Shown here: one piece after another, positions 1 through 10,468 of the stretch | How positions within the stretch are numbered: the first letter of the stretch is position 1 | Layout: each line of letters starts with the position of its first letter | Origin: Ruegeria atlantica | Lineage (GTDB): Bacteria > Pseudomonadota > Alphaproteobacteria > Rhodobacterales > Rhodobacteraceae | Assembly: GCF_013032455.1 (NCBI RefSeq) | Contig: NZ_WQCF01000006.1 | Span: forward strand, 124,001 to 188,000 | Direction of reading: 5' to 3' | Length of the DNA: 64,000 nucleotides | Notes under the pieces: model-generated | The model's database searches: none | What the model was told of the DNA's origin: nothing | The model's input: the letters and a program-made list of their open reading frames with translations, nothing else | Made by a program: the position numbers and the translations under genes

Positions 1-1185
1 CACAAACTGCTCGACATCAAAGACCGCCGAAAATCCAAAGGTGAGAGCGGTATCGACGACTCGGAGCGGTTCTTGTTGTTGACACTTCCTTTTCTGCTGA
101 CTGCGGAACAGATTGGCCCGGATTTTCCCGAGGAATATAAGGATAAGATCCTGTCCATCCGTAAAGATCAGGCTGAACGTCTACGTGAGGCGCTAGAGGG
201 CATGTTTGTCCCGTTGTCCCCGGACAGCTACATACCCCGGCTGACCGTGATGGAAAACGCGCTGTATGGTCGGATTTCTGTGACGGCCGGCGCGCATGCC
301 GAAGAAATTGAGGACGTGGTTGCTCAGGCCATGAACGAGGCCGGGTTGCGGCGACGAGCAGCATCCACCTTGTTCGATCTGCCGACCGGGCTGGGCGGGA
401 ACAACCTGCCGACGGTGTTTCAAGAGCGCGCGTCGTTTTCCCGTGCGGGGATTAAACGACCTGACATTCTCATTCTGGACAAAGCCCTTGCAAGCCACGA
501 TTCCGAAAGCCGCCTGCGTACTCGACTGCGCCTGCGTGAGCTGCTGCCCAACTCGATCATGATCTTTATGGAAGATCATTTTGCCCATCCCGAGGCGTAT
601 GATTTGTTCATCGAAATCAAGGATGGCCGTATCGACGGCGTCTCGCGGACACAAGCTCGTCAGGAAGGCGCGGCTTCGGATGATCTGAGCACAAAGCTGG
701 AAATTATTTCTTCGACTGAACTGTTCTCGGGCATCGATGCACGAAACCAGCGTCTGCTGGCGTTCTCTGCACAATGGTATGAAGTGGCCGAAGGCCAAAT
801 GATCTTTTCTCAAGGTCAGGCACCTGATGCCGCCTATCTGTGTATCAAAGGTCAGGCAAAGCTGGATTGGCCTGCCGAAGAGGGTGGCAAACGCACGATT
901 TCGATCATCGAGCCTGGCCGCCTGATCGGTGATCTGTCAATTATTACCGGAGAGCTTCGCCAACTGGATCTCACTGCGATAACAGACTGCACTTTCTTGC
1001 GTATTGGCGCAGAAGAATTGCGTGCAGTGATCGAAAGCGATGCCTCGGTGGCCGTTCAATTGCTTCAAACCGTCGCCGGGTATCTGACAACTTTGTCCAA
1101 CAGGCTCAACACGGCACAAAATCCTTCTGACGTCTTCACGGACGCTCCTCAATCAATCGAAGGTAAAATCACTGATAATGCGTGA
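1..1185 (+). CDS. ABC ATPase / cyclic nucleotide-binding fusion protein, 5' truncated
   Basis: The reading frame is open from base 1, so the true start lies before the window; the first TTG at 73 is only an internal codon. The visible part is the second half of an ABC-type ATPase domain followed by a cyclic nucleotide-binding (Crp-like) beta-roll, with the IIEPGRLIGDLSIITGE stretch typical of that fold. The ATPase half is degenerate: where LSGGQ is expected it reads FQERASFSRAG, and the Walker B line is DILILDKALASHD, with Lys in place of the catalytic Glu. Inference: the complete protein is a large membrane-associated ABC-like protein with a nucleotide-responsive C-terminus that probably does not hydrolyse ATP normally. 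The stop overlaps the next gene by 8 bp, suggesting translational coupling. Confidence 0.8.
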   Translation, partial: HKLLDIKDRRKSKGESGIDDSERFLLLTLPFLLTAEQIGPDFPEEYKDKILSIRKDQAERLREALEGMFVPLSPDSYIPRLTVMENALYGRISVTAGAHAEEIEDVVAQAMNEAGLRRRAASTLFDLPTGLGGNNLPTVFQERASFSRAGIKRPDILILDKALASHDSESRLRTRLRLRELLPNSIMIFMEDHFAHPEAYDLFIEIKDGRIDGVSRTQARQEGAASDDLSTKLEIISSTELFSGIDARNQRLLAFSAQWYEVAEGQMIFSQGQAPDAAYLCIKGQAKLDWPAEEGGKRTISIIEPGRLIGDLSIITGELRQLDLTAITDCTFLRIGAEELRAVIESDASVAVQLLQTVAGYLTTLSNRLNTAQNPSDVFTDAPQSIEGKITDNA

Positions 1186-2068
1186 TCCAGCCGCCTATTC
1201 CGCCCATGAGCGGTTGTTGCGCGAAGCCCGCGCCCGCCCAGAATTGTGGCGGCTTGTTCTTGGGTTGGTCATCATTCTCACGCTCTATATTGCGCTAAAC
1301 TCCGTGCTTTTTGCCGTTGTGGGCAGGTTGCTTGCGTCGCATCGGGATCAGGGTCTGTTGCAGGCTACTTCCGCGTTTACCACATTGGTATTGCTGATTA
1401 GTTTCGGGTTTCTGACCTTGGGTGTTGCCGTTGCCGCCAGGCAATTGCAGCATCGTTCTCTAGCCTCGATACTTGGCCCGTTTAGCCTATTCCTGCGTCA
1501 ATTCTGGCAGGTGTTCCGAGCCCTTGTGATATTGGGGCTGGTGATGATGGTTCTTCCACCTTACGGCATGGGTGAGCCTCTGACCCAAAACCTTGCCCTG
1601 TCTACGTGGCTGTTGCTGTTCCCACTGTCCGCGATTGCAGTGCTGATTCAGACCAGCGCCGAAGAGGTGTTGTTTCGCGGGTATATCCAGCAGTCATTGG
1701 CCGCCAGATTCCGGTCTCCGGTAATCTGGATAGGGTTGCCTTCCGTTCTGTTCGCCGCGGGGCATTATGCGCCGGGCATCACGGGTGAAAACGCATTGCT
1801 GGTAGCTGTCTGGTCATGTGTCTTTGGCCTATTGGCTGCCGATCTGACCGCACGGGCGGGTACGCTGGGGCCAGCTATCGCTATGCATTTCATGAACAAT
1901 ACCATAGCTTTGCTGTTTATCTCACTACCCGAAACCCTAAGCGGCCTTGCACTGTACCTGCTACCTTTCGGCATGTCCGAGAGTGGTCTGCTGCGGCAAT
2001 GGCTGTTTGTGGATTTTGCCGCGATGATCGTCAGCTGGCTAACTGCGCGTCTTGCGCTCAGGCGCTGA
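1178..2068 (+). CDS. CPBP family intramembrane glutamic endopeptidase
   Basis: A 296-residue polytopic membrane protein with about eight hydrophobic segments. The family motifs are present: SAEEVLFRGY (EExxxR), the His in FAAGHYAPG, and the HFMNNTIAL motif near the C-terminus. Bacterial CPBP (Abi/CAAX-type) proteins are membrane-embedded proteases or protease-like maturation and immunity factors; the substrate here is unknown. The start overlaps the end of the ABC/cNMP gene, so the two may act together. It is separated by 58 bp from accD. Confidence 0.85.
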   Translation: MRDPAAYSAHERLLREARARPELWRLVLGLVIILTLYIALNSVLFAVVGRLLASHRDQGLLQATSAFTTLVLLISFGFLTLGVAVAARQLQHRSLASILGPFSLFLRQFWQVFRALVILGLVMMVLPPYGMGEPLTQNLALSTWLLLFPLSAIAVLIQTSAEEVLFRGYIQQSLAARFRSPVIWIGLPSVLFAAGHYAPGITGENALLVAVWSCVFGLLAADLTARAGTLGPAIAMHFMNNTIALLFISLPETLSGLALYLLPFGMSESGLLRQWLFVDFAAMIVSWLTARLALRR

Positions 2069-2126
2069 TTGCATTTCCTTCCGTTGCGTCTTATTTGACA
2101 TCAACGCCGCATAACAAGGTTCCGCC

Positions 2127-3059
2127 ATGAACTGGATCACAAACTATGTCCGCCCCCGGATCAACTCGATCTTCTCTCGCCGGGAAGTGCCGGAAAACCT
2201 ATGGCACAAGTGCGATGAATGCGGCACGATGCTGTTTCACCGAGAACTGGCAGAAAATCAAAACGTCTGTACACAATGTGATCATCATATGGCGATCACT
2301 CCACGTGAACGTTTCTCGCATCTGTTTGACGGTGGCATATTCGCCGAGGTCGACGTTCCCGCCCCAACTGCCGACCCTTTGCATTTTCGGGATCAAAAGA
2401 AATACCCGGACCGAATGAAAGCAGCCCAGAAAAAGACTGGGGAGAAAGAGGCGATGCTGGTCGCTACGGGCGAGATTGGGCGCACTCCGATAGTGGCCGC
2501 CGCTCAAGACTTCTCTTTCATGGGTGGCTCTATGGGCATGTATGTGGGCAACGCCATCATCGCTGCCGCGCAAGAAGCGGTCAAACTCAAACGCCCGCTT
2601 ATTCTGTTCTCGGCTGCTGGCGGCGCGCGGATGCAAGAAGGTATCCTGAGCTTGATGCAGATGCCGCGCACCACCGTGGCCGTCGAAATGCTCAAAGAGG
2701 CAAATCTGCCCTATATCGTCGTGCTGACCCACCCAACGACCGGTGGCGTGACGGCGTCATACGCGATGCTGGGTGACGTGCATATTTCCGAACCCAACGC
2801 GTTGATCTGCTTTGCAGGGCCTCGGGTGATCGAACAGACCATTCGTGAAAAATTGCCCGAGGGTTTCCAACGTGCCGAATATCTGCTGGACCACGGCATG
2901 CTTGACCGCGTGACCAGGCGTACAGAAATGCGCGACGAACTGATCACGATCACGCGCATGCTCATGAATCAGCCTCCGGCGGTCAAAGGTGATCTGCCGG
3001 CACCGAAACCGGAAGAGACCGTGGCCGAAGAAGCACCCGAGGACGCGGGCGAGAAATGA
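2127..3059 (+). CDS. accD: acetyl-CoA carboxylase carboxyltransferase subunit beta
   Basis: A 310-residue protein matching AccD in length and layout. It has an N-terminal zinc ribbon with Cys29, Cys32, Cys48 and Cys51, followed by the crotonase-like carboxyltransferase core ([27 protein letters not shown]). With AccA it transfers the carboxyl group from biotinylated AccB to acetyl-CoA, making malonyl-CoA for fatty acid synthesis in the cytoplasm. The acidic, Pro/Glu-rich C-terminal tail is variable in this family. The stop codon overlaps the folC start by 4 bp, the widespread accD-folC arrangement. Confidence 0.97.
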   Translation: MNWITNYVRPRINSIFSRREVPENLWHKCDECGTMLFHRELAENQNVCTQCDHHMAITPRERFSHLFDGGIFAEVDVPAPTADPLHFRDQKKYPDRMKAAQKKTGEKEAMLVATGEIGRTPIVAAAQDFSFMGGSMGMYVGNAIIAAAQEAVKLKRPLILFSAAGGARMQEGILSLMQMPRTTVAVEMLKEANLPYIVVLTHPTTGGVTASYAMLGDVHISEPNALICFAGPRVIEQTIREKLPEGFQRAEYLLDHGMLDRVTRRTEMRDELITITRMLMNQPPAVKGDLPAPKPEETVAEEAPEDAGEK

Positions 3060-4330
3060 CCGGCCAGTCATCCGACCTCATCCTTGATCGGATGATGGCA
3101 CTGCATCCCAAGATCATTGACTTGACCTTGGATCGCGTGTGGCGATTGCTCGAAGCTCTCGACAACCCGCAAAATAACCTGCCACCGGTGATCCACATCG
3201 CGGGAACTAATGGCAAGGGTTCGACTCAGGCGATGATCCGAGCTGGGCTGGAAGGGGCCGGGCTGTCTGCCCATGCCTATACCTCGCCGCATCTTGCGCG
3301 GTTCCACGAACGCATCCGGCTGGCTGGTGAGTTGATCTCGGAACCTGCGCTGACGGCTGTTCTTGACGAATGTTATGCCGCCAACAGTGGTGAGAACATT
3401 ACCTATTTCGAGATCACCACCTGCGCTGCTCTGCTGGCTTTCGCGCGCACACAGGCAAATTTCACATTGCTTGAGGTTGGGCTTGGAGGCCGCCTGGACG
3501 CCACCAATGTCATTCATGAACCTTCGGTAACGGTGATCACCCCGGTTTCCATTGACCATGAGCAATTCCTTGGCAACACGCTGGGAAAGATTGCCGCTGA
3601 AAAGGCGGGCATCATCAAGCCGGGCGTCCCTTGCATCGTTGGTCCGCAACAGAATGAAGCGTTGGAGGTCATCGAATATACTGCCGCACGGCTTGGGGCT
3701 CCGTTGCTAATCCACGGTCAGCACTGGCACGTGCATGAGGAAAACGGACGTCTGGTTTATCAGGACGAAACCGGCCTGCGTGATCTGCCGATGCCAAATC
3801 TGCTGGGGGCGCATCAGATATTGAACGCGGGGGCCGCATTGGCCGTTCTGCGGCACTTAAATCTGGGCGATAACGCCTATGAGGCTGCTGTGACCAAAGC
3901 CGAATGGCCCGCCCGCATGCAACGCCTGAAAACCGGGCCGCTGGTTGAGGCCGCCCCGCAAGCTGAATTGTGGCTCGACGGCGGCCACAACGCAGCTGCC
4001 GGTGCCGCATTGGCCGATGTCCTCGCCAAACTACCGCAACGCCCAACCCATATGATTTGTGGCATGCTCAACACCAAAGATGTCACAGGCTATCTGGCCC
4101 CGCTAGCCGCACAGGCCCACAGCCTGACCGCGGTTTCAATCCCGGATGAGGCCGCCACGCTCAGTGCCGATGACACCGCCGCCGCAGCTGCGAAAGTTGA
4201 TCTGCCAGCCACAACAGCTGAAAGTGTGGCCGACGCTTTGGTTGCAATCGTTGCTCAAAACCCACAGGCCCGCATCCTGATCTGCGGCTCGCTTTACCTT
4301 GCGGGCAACATCCTTCGAGAAAACGGTTAA
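3056..4330 (+). CDS. folC: bifunctional folylpolyglutamate / dihydrofolate synthase
   Basis: A 424-residue Mur-ligase-type enzyme that adds L-glutamate to dihydropteroate and folates in an ATP-dependent reaction. Visible motifs are the P-loop AGTNGKGST near residue 50, the [15 protein letters not shown] folate loop, the central [12 protein letters not shown] segment, SIDHEQFLG, and LDGGHNAAA in the C-terminal domain. It begins inside the accD stop (ATGA overlap), indicating coupled translation. No abnormality is seen. Confidence 0.96.
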   Translation: MTGQSSDLILDRMMALHPKIIDLTLDRVWRLLEALDNPQNNLPPVIHIAGTNGKGSTQAMIRAGLEGAGLSAHAYTSPHLARFHERIRLAGELISEPALTAVLDECYAANSGENITYFEITTCAALLAFARTQANFTLLEVGLGGRLDATNVIHEPSVTVITPVSIDHEQFLGNTLGKIAAEKAGIIKPGVPCIVGPQQNEALEVIEYTAARLGAPLLIHGQHWHVHEENGRLVYQDETGLRDLPMPNLLGAHQILNAGAALAVLRHLNLGDNAYEAAVTKAEWPARMQRLKTGPLVEAAPQAELWLDGGHNAAAGAALADVLAKLPQRPTHMICGMLNTKDVTGYLAPLAAQAHSLTAVSIPDEAATLSADDTAAAAAKVDLPATTAESVADALVAIVAQNPQARILICGSLYLAGNILRENG

Positions 4331-4359
4331 CCCATCCGCCTATAAGGCTTCATCTGGCC

Positions 4360-4409
4360 TAAAATATCCCGGGGGAGCCGCCGATGGCGGCGGGGGCAGA
4401 GCCCCTTAT
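4360..4409. repeat. REP-like GC-rich intergenic hairpin element
   Basis: Between the convergent folC and zapE genes the sequence passes from AAAATATCCCGGGGGAG through a CCGCC/GGCGG stem to GGGGGCAGAGCCCC. It forms nested hairpins and runs into the zapE stop codon. From memory, similar CCCGGGGGAG...GGGGGCAGAGCCCC elements recur between convergent genes in roseobacters. It may serve as a bidirectional terminator. Only one copy is in this window, so repeat status is an inference. Confidence 0.5.
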
Positions 4410-5464
4410 TCCCCCCAGCTCTGATCCTGCATCTCACGCAAGCGCGAGGCGGTGCGTTCAAATTCAAACGTCCCTTCGCCCTCGACATACAGCATCTCAG
4501 GCTCCGCCGCAGCCGAACAGATTAGCCGCACCTTTGCCTCGTACAAAGCGTCAATCAGAGTCACAAAGCGCTTAGCCTCGTTGAAGTTGTTTCGGGACAG
4601 GCGGGGGATATCCTCCAGCACAAGGACCTTCAGTTCCTCGGCAATTGCCAGATAATCCGCGGGCCCCAACATACGCCCGCACAGATCGTAAAACGAAGCC
4701 CGCGCAACGCCGTTCCGAAAGGCCGGTAATTCCACTGAACGGCCCTTGACCTGCAATATCAGAGGCTCTGCAGCGCCCCCTGACAGATCATGCCAGACAC
4801 TGCGAATACTGTTCCGCGCCTCTGGCCCGATAGGCGTGAAATATACAGGTGCGCCCTCCAACCGATTTTGTCGATAGTCGGTTGGTGAAACCAGCTCCCA
4901 GATTTGCAGCTGTTCTTTGATATGGGCGATGAAAGGTAGGAATAACTGACGGTTCAGCCCGTCCTTATACAAATCATCCGGGTGCCGGTTTGATGTTGTC
5001 ACAACCACCACACCACCTTCGTAGAGCAGGTCGAACAGCCGGCCGACGATCATAGCATCCGTGATATCGGTGATCTGCATCTCATCAAAGGCGAGTAGCT
5101 TAACCGAGTTCACAACGCCTTGCGCCACTGGGGCCAAGGCATCCTCGACACCATCCTGACGCGCCTTATGCATACCCGCGTGGATTTCCTGCATGAAAGC
5201 GTGGAAATGTACGCGTCGCGCGGGAATGCCCTCAAGCGCATCCACGAACATATCCATCAGCATGGATTTGCCACGCCCGACACCGCCCCACAGATATAGC
5301 CCTTTGGGCGGAGGGGGGGCTTTTCGAAAAAGCCCGCGTTTGACCGGAGTAGCCAGCGCTGCGCGGATACGCTCGAAATGCGGTAAAACTGCCTCCTGCG
5401 CATCATCCCGGGTCAAGGTGCCCTCGGCAATGCGGGCGTCATAAATCGAAATTAAATCCGTCAT
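4406..5464 (-). CDS. zapE: cell division protein ZapE / AFG1-like ATPase
   Basis: The start chosen at 5464 gives MTDLISIYDARI and 352 residues, the usual family length; the frame stays open further upstream to 5623 but that extension does not look like the family. Walker A is GGVGRGKS (residues 60-67 from this start) and Walker B is LLAFDEMQITD; TTSNRHPDDLYKDGLNRQ is the classical AFG1 segment. Members are P-loop ATPases related to mitochondrial Lace1/AFG1; in E. coli ZapE interacts with FtsZ late in division. It is convergent with folC. Confidence 0.93.
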   Translation of the reverse strand: MTDLISIYDARIAEGTLTRDDAQEAVLPHFERIRAALATPVKRGLFRKAPPPPKGLYLWGGVGRGKSMLMDMFVDALEGIPARRVHFHAFMQEIHAGMHKARQDGVEDALAPVAQGVVNSVKLLAFDEMQITDITDAMIVGRLFDLLYEGGVVVVTTSNRHPDDLYKDGLNRQLFLPFIAHIKEQLQIWELVSPTDYRQNRLEGAPVYFTPIGPEARNSIRSVWHDLSGGAAEPLILQVKGRSVELPAFRNGVARASFYDLCGRMLGPADYLAIAEELKVLVLEDIPRLSRNNFNEAKRFVTLIDALYEAKVRLICSAAAEPEMLYVEGEGTFEFERTASRLREMQDQSWGE

Positions 5465-5614
5465 GGACCCGAGCCATAGCGTCCGTGTTGCGCCTTGAAA
5501 AGCAACCATTTCCCAAGACACATCAAATTTCCTTATCCGTGACCGCAAATCTGCTGATTTGACCGATTGTTCAATTTCGCTAACGTCCATCGAACCAACA
5601 CCCCCGAGGTTCCC

Positions 5615-6855
5615 ATGCCGCACTCTGTTCGCCTGCTAAACCCAATCTTGATCGTAGGATGCGTCATCATAACGGTCAGCTTTGCCGTGCGCGCCTCGTT
5701 CGGGGTCTTCCAGATTCCCATTGCGAGCGAATTTGGCTGGCTGCGGACCGATTTCTCGCTGGCAATTGCAATCCAGAATCTGGCTTGGGGGATCGGGCAG
5801 CCGATCTTTGCCGCAATGGCCGAAAAGATTGGCGACAGGAAAGCAATCATTCTGGGCGCGCTGACCTATGCTGCCGGTATGGTGCTGTCGGCTTGGTCGA
5901 TCACGCCGTTTGGTCATCAGATGTATGCGTGGCTGGTGGGGTTTGGCATCGCGGGCACCGGCTTTGGCGTCGTACTGGCCGTGGTTGGACGCGCGTCTTC
6001 CGACAAAAACCGCTCGATGTCTCTGGCCATCGTTACGGCCGCAGGCAGCTTTGGTCAGGTTATCGGGGCGCCAACGGCAGAATGGTTGCTGAGCTTTCTG
6101 CCATGGCAACAGGTTTTCCTTGTCTTCGCCGTTGCGATCCTTGGCCTGTGCTGACGCTGCCCTTCATGCGCGCGCCACAACCGGTATCCAAAACCGAGCT
6201 GGAAGAAAGCATGGGTGAGATTCTAGGCCGCGCTTTCCGCGATCCCTCTTATGCGATGATCTTTCTGGGGTTCTTCAGCTGCGGCTACCAATTGGCTTTC
6301 ATCACCGCCCATTTCCCCGCCTTCGTGACGGAAATGTGTGGTCCGATCCAACCCGGCGGCGTCCTGCATTCGTTGGGCATCACGACCACCTCGGCCTTGG
6401 GTGCCGTGGCAATCTCATTGGTGGGGCTGGCCAACATCTGCGGCACGTTGCTGGCCGGCTGGGCAGGCAATCACTTCCCCAAGAAATACCTGCTGGCAGT
6501 AATCTATACCGGCCGCACCTTGGCGGCAGCAATCTTTATCCTCATGCCCATAACACCAATGTCAGTCATCGTATTTTCGATCGTCATGGGTTCGCTTTGG
6601 CTGGCCACAGTGCCGCTGACCTCAGGACTGGTCGCGCATCTGTACGGCCTACGCTACATGGGCACTCTGTACGGTATTATTTTCCTCAGCCATCAGATTG
6701 GCGGTTTCCTGGGCGTTTGGCTGGGCGGGCGCATGTACGACGTTTATGGCGACTATACGATGGTCTGGTGGATTGGCGTGGCCGTTGGCGCCTTTAGCGC
6801 CGTTGTCCACCTGCCGATCCGCGAAAACCGCAGCGCGACGCCGGTTCCAGCCTGA
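5615..6855 (+). pseudogene. MFS transporter disrupted by a -1 frameshift
   Basis: Two abutting frames encode one major facilitator protein. Bases 5615-6154 give MPHSVRLLNPILIVG onward, with an MCT-like N-terminal half of six membrane segments, ending AVAILGLC at a TGA. From about 6150 the next frame continues with LTLPFMRAPQPVSK and the second six-helix half, to 6855. Loss of a single base near 6150 explains the break. Joined, the protein would be about 413 residues, normal for the monocarboxylate/oxalate-formate MFS group. It is either a recent pseudogene or a sequencing error; both halves are otherwise intact, so decay would be very recent. Confidence 0.8.
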
Positions 6856-6856
6856 T

Positions 6857-7477
6857 CTAATTGGCCTCTTCCGGGGTCAGCAAACCTTCGGCTACCAACC
6901 GGTCCGCCCACCCCTGAGGCTCAGTAAAGTGATGCGTCTGCCAGCCGCGCGCGCGCGCCGTTTCAATGTTATCGATCCGGTCATCGGCAAACAGCAAACT
7001 GCTGGGCGGCAGGCCACAATCGGCCTCAACCATCTCATAAATCGGGGCGTGCGGCTTTACCGTTTTCATCCGGCCCGAGACATATTGCCGGTCAAATTCA
7101 TTTAGAAACGGATAAATCGTGGTGGCATAATCGAAATTTTGCACACCAAAATTAGTCAGCGCAAAAACCGGAACTTTCTTTGCTCGCAAAGCGCGCTGCA
7201 ACCGAACGGAATGCGGAATTTCCGGCGTGGCCAATTCGATCCACTTGTCATGCCACATACGAATTTCGTCGCGCCATTCAGGGTATTTTTCGGCCCAGTC
7301 ATAGATCGTGTCGGTAAAGTGATGACCCTGATCGACCAGATCGTTCATTCCGTGCAGGTCGACCTGGGCGAACATGGCGCGACGCCGGTCTTCACCGATG
7401 ACCTTGTCGTAATAGCGCTCTGGCTGCCATTCGATCAGAACGTTTCCAATGTCGAAAATAACGGCTTTGATCGGCAT
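6857..7477 (-). CDS. HAD family hydrolase (subfamily IA, YihX-like phosphatase)
   Basis: From the start at 7477 (MPIKAVIFDIGNV, preceded by GAGG at 5-bp spacing) this is 206 residues. HAD motif I is FDIGNVLIEW, in which the usual second Asp is replaced by Asn as in YihX-type members; motif II is ALTNFG, motif III the Lys in VKPHAPIYE, motif IV FADDRIDNIETA. An alpha-helical cap lies between motifs I and II. Likely a sugar-phosphate or nucleotide phosphatase in the cytoplasm; the exact substrate cannot be read. It converges tail to tail with the broken MFS gene, with 1 bp between them. Confidence 0.85.
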   Translation of the reverse strand: MPIKAVIFDIGNVLIEWQPERYYDKVIGEDRRRAMFAQVDLHGMNDLVDQGHHFTDTIYDWAEKYPEWRDEIRMWHDKWIELATPEIPHSVRLQRALRAKKVPVFALTNFGVQNFDYATTIYPFLNEFDRQYVSGRMKTVKPHAPIYEMVEADCGLPPSSLLFADDRIDNIETARARGWQTHHFTEPQGWADRLVAEGLLTPEEAN

Positions 7478-7620
7478 GGGGGCCTCTATCATATCAAAAT
7501 CAGCTTGGGCTGACTGAACCAACCCAGCCCGTGATTTACAAGGAGGAACCGCAGCGCGAAACGCCGCTTGGCCCAACCGGAGAAGGCGCATCTGTGATGC
7601 GCTTTTGTCGTGCGCGAGCC

Positions 7621-8076
7621 TTACCCTCGTAGAGCAACCCGCACCTCGCGTTCCAACACATCCAGAAATCGTGACCTGTCCGCTTTGCCAAAGGGTTTGC
7701 CACCACCACCAGCTCCTAAAGGATTGGCTGCGCGTAGATCAGCCATCAGGTCGCGCATCGCCAGTTGTTGCCCGATATTGGCGGCGGTGAACACTTCTCC
7801 GTTTGGGCGCAATACCCGTGCTCCTGCCTCAACGCATTTGGCCGCCAGTGGGATGTCCGATGTCACAACCACATCGCCGGGACCACAGCGTTCGGCGATC
7901 CACTTATCTGCCTCATCCGCGCCCTCGGCCACAATGACAACCTGCACCAGCGGGTTCGCCGATGGCCGCAGCCCGCCATTCGAGACCAGCGCCATCGGCA
8001 CTTTGTGCCGTGTGGCAACTCGCTCGGCCTCAGCCTTCACAGGGCAGGCATCGCCATCGACATACAGCGTTGTCAC
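7621..8076 (-). CDS. UPF0178 (YaiI/YqxD) family protein
   Basis: A 151-residue protein with the family N-terminus [11 protein letters not shown] and the blocks [16 protein letters not shown] and [15 protein letters not shown]. The fold is NYN/PIN-like, with acidic residues that suggest nuclease-like metal binding, but the family has no established reaction. The start overlaps the sthA stop by 4 bp, so it is probably co-transcribed as the last gene of fghA-sthA-yaiI. Confidence 0.9.
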   Translation of the reverse strand: MTTLYVDGDACPVKAEAERVATRHKVPMALVSNGGLRPSANPLVQVVIVAEGADEADKWIAERCGPGDVVVTSDIPLAAKCVEAGARVLRPNGEVFTAANIGQQLAMRDLMADLRAANPLGAGGGGKPFGKADRSRFLDVLEREVRVALRG

Positions 8077-9530
8077 GTTTTTTGGGCCTCTCGCTTGGCG
8101 GGCTCAGCAGGCTTTTTATTAACCTTGAACTCCTTTGGGATCGGCATCCGATTGAATGCGTCCAGACCGGCGATCTTGTAGGCCTCGGCCAACGTTGGAT
8201 AATTGAACGTATTCTGCACGAAATAGTCCACTGTACCTTTTAGATTCAGAACCGCCTGCGCGATATGGATCAGTTCCGTCGCGCCTTCACCAACGATCTG
8301 CACGCCCAGCACCCGGCGGGTCTTTAGCGAGAACAGCATCTTCAACATGCCATGTTCCAACCCCATGATGTGCCCGCGTGAGGTTTCGCGGAACCGGGCT
8401 ACGCCAACCTCATATGGGATACCGCGCTCCTGTAATTCTTCCTCGGACATGCCGCAGGTCGAGATTTCAGGCACCGAATAGATACCATAGGGATACCATG
8501 GGCTTTCGGGCAGGGTGGGGGTTTCCAGCGCATGGCAGGCCGCCACGCGGCCCTGTTGCAGCGAGGTCGATGCCAACGAGGGATGTCCGATCACGTCGCC
8601 GGTCGCATAGATATGCGGCACGGCTGTCTGATAGGTTTTGCGATCCACCTTGATCCGGTTCCGATGGTCGGTCTCAAGACCAACAGCGTCCAGGTTCAGC
8701 GCTGAAGTTGCGCCCATTCGACCAGCTGCGAACAGCAGCATCTCGGCCCGCACATGGCGGCCATTATCAAGGGTTATTTCGACGTGTTCGCCGGCATCTT
8801 CGATCTTTTCGACCGCCGATCCCAACCGCAAATCAACGCCGTTCTCGCGAATCTGATGGGTGAAATCATGGATCAGACGCTTGTCGATGAAATCAAGAAA
8901 GGTCTCGCGTGGTTCGATCAGGGTTACGCGCACATCCAGAGCAGAGAACATGGTGGCATATTCAACGCCAATCACCCCGGCACCAATCACCACCAACGAA
9001 CGCGGAATCTCTGCCATTTCTAGGAAATCGTCACCGTCGACCACAGTCTTGCCATTAAAGGGCACATAGTCGGGTCGATAGGTCTTGGTTCCGGTGGCAA
9101 TCAGGAATTTGGCCGCGGTCAGGCGCGTGGTTTCTCCGGCATCGGTAGCGACCTCGACCTCATGCGGCCCAACGAATTTGGCCAGACCGTTCAATGTTTC
9201 CACGTGGTTACGGTTGAATTGGTGTTCCAGTACATCGACCTCGTGGTCGAGTGTCATATGCAGACGGGCCTTGAGATCCTCGGCGCGGATCTGATCCTTG
9301 ACCCGGTAGGACCGGCCATAAAAACTGCGCTCGCGCCAGCCGGACAGATTCAGCACCGTTTCCCGCAGGGTCTTCGACGGGATAGTGCCGGTGTGCACCG
9401 AGACACCTCCAAACCGATCCTTGCGGTCGATCACCAGAACGCGCCTCTTGAGTTTGCCCGCCTGTATCGCTGCTGCGCGTCCGGATGGTCCTGACCCGAT
9501 GATGATCAGATCATAGTCGTATGTGCCCAT
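8073..9530 (-). CDS. sthA: Si-specific NAD(P)+ transhydrogenase (soluble)
   Basis: A 485-residue flavoprotein of the pyridine nucleotide-disulfide reductase family. The FAD site is [13 protein letters not shown] at the N-terminus, a second nucleotide-binding motif is [12 protein letters not shown], and YATGDVIG is the FAD ribityl motif. Where disulfide reductases have the redox-active Cys pair, this protein reads [13 protein letters not shown] with no Cys, the hallmark that separates SthA from lipoamide dehydrogenase. It equilibrates NADPH and NADH in the cytoplasm. It lies 3 bp after fghA, linking NADH-generating formaldehyde oxidation with nicotinamide balance. Confidence 0.93.
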   Translation of the reverse strand: MGTYDYDLIIIGSGPSGRAAAIQAGKLKRRVLVIDRKDRFGGVSVHTGTIPSKTLRETVLNLSGWRERSFYGRSYRVKDQIRAEDLKARLHMTLDHEVDVLEHQFNRNHVETLNGLAKFVGPHEVEVATDAGETTRLTAAKFLIATGTKTYRPDYVPFNGKTVVDGDDFLEMAEIPRSLVVIGAGVIGVEYATMFSALDVRVTLIEPRETFLDFIDKRLIHDFTHQIRENGVDLRLGSAVEKIEDAGEHVEITLDNGRHVRAEMLLFAAGRMGATSALNLDAVGLETDHRNRIKVDRKTYQTAVPHIYATGDVIGHPSLASTSLQQGRVAACHALETPTLPESPWYPYGIYSVPEISTCGMSEEELQERGIPYEVGVARFRETSRGHIMGLEHGMLKMLFSLKTRRVLGVQIVGEGATELIHIAQAVLNLKGTVDYFVQNTFNYPTLAEAYKIAGLDAFNRMPIPKEFKVNKKPAEPAKREAQKT

Positions 9531-9533
9531 CCC

Positions 9534-10367
9534 TTAATCTCCGTACAAAGCTTCGGCGTGGAAGGAAATGTGATCTTCCATGAAGGTCGATACAAAGAAA
9601 TACGAATGATCATACCCCGGCTGCAGGCGATAGGTTGCTTGCTGGCGGCGCTCTGCAATGGCCTGCGCCAGCGTTTCAGGGCGCAGCAGGTCGATGAATT
9701 GGTCGCTGGCGCCGGTGTCAATCAGGATCGGGCCGTCAAAGCCAACGTCTTTCATCAAAACAGAGGCATCGTGTTTTGACCAAGCTGCCTCATCGTCACC
9801 CAGATAGGCGCTTAGCTGTTTGCGGCCCCAATCCGCGCCGGTCGGGTTCGAAATTGGCGCAAAGGCCGAAACCGAGCGAAACCGCCCCGGCAGGTTCATC
9901 GCCAATGTCAGCGCACCGTGGCCGCCCATCGAATGGCCAGTGATCGCCTGACGCTCCATGTCGATGGCGAAGTTTTCCGCCAGTAGGGCAGGCAGTTCCT
10001 CTGCCACATAATCCCACATGTTGAAATGCGGCGCCCAAGGCGTTTGCGTGGCATTTACAAAGAACCCGGCACCCTGACCCAGATCATAATCTTCATGATC
10101 GGCTACGCCTTCGCCACGGGGCGAAGTGTCGGGGAACACGACCGCTATGCCCTGTTCCGCCGCCCAAGCTTGTGCACCTGCCTTGGTCATGGCGTTTTCG
10201 TGGGTGCAGGTCAGGCCCGACAAGTACCACAGCACCGGAACCGGGCCGTCCTTCGCCTCGGCAGGCAAAAACAGGCCAAAGGTCATGTCGCACTGGCAGG
10301 CCGAGGAGGCATGGCTATACACGCCCTGCACGCCACCGAAACAGGCGTTTTCCGAGAGGGTTTCCAT
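9534..10367 (-). CDS. fghA: S-formylglutathione hydrolase
   Basis: A 277-residue esterase-D type alpha/beta hydrolase. The nucleophile elbow is GHSMGGHG (Ser146), with WYLSGLTCTHENAM at the oxyanion region, Asp in IDTGASDQF, and His in GYDHSYFF. It hydrolyses S-formylglutathione to formate and glutathione in glutathione-dependent formaldehyde oxidation. No adhI/gfa partner lies in the window. It is the first gene of a tight minus-strand run with sthA and yaiI. Confidence 0.95.
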   Translation of the reverse strand: METLSENACFGGVQGVYSHASSACQCDMTFGLFLPAEAKDGPVPVLWYLSGLTCTHENAMTKAGAQAWAAEQGIAVVFPDTSPRGEGVADHEDYDLGQGAGFFVNATQTPWAPHFNMWDYVAEELPALLAENFAIDMERQAITGHSMGGHGALTLAMNLPGRFRSVSAFAPISNPTGADWGRKQLSAYLGDDEAAWSKHDASVLMKDVGFDGPILIDTGASDQFIDLLRPETLAQAIAERRQQATYRLQPGYDHSYFFVSTFMEDHISFHAEALYGD

Positions 10368-10468
10368 CTGGCAAAGTCCTTCAATTGGGTCGAGATATGG
10401 CTAACGACCCAAGGGCGCGGCGTAAAGGCCAGGCGCATTGAGAGCACACATTTTTTGACTAAGGATAT

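Noticed and set aside
6140..6160. Programmed -1 frameshifting in the MFS gene
   Set aside because: No slippery X-XXY-YYZ heptamer or downstream pseudoknot is evident; a one-base loss is simpler.
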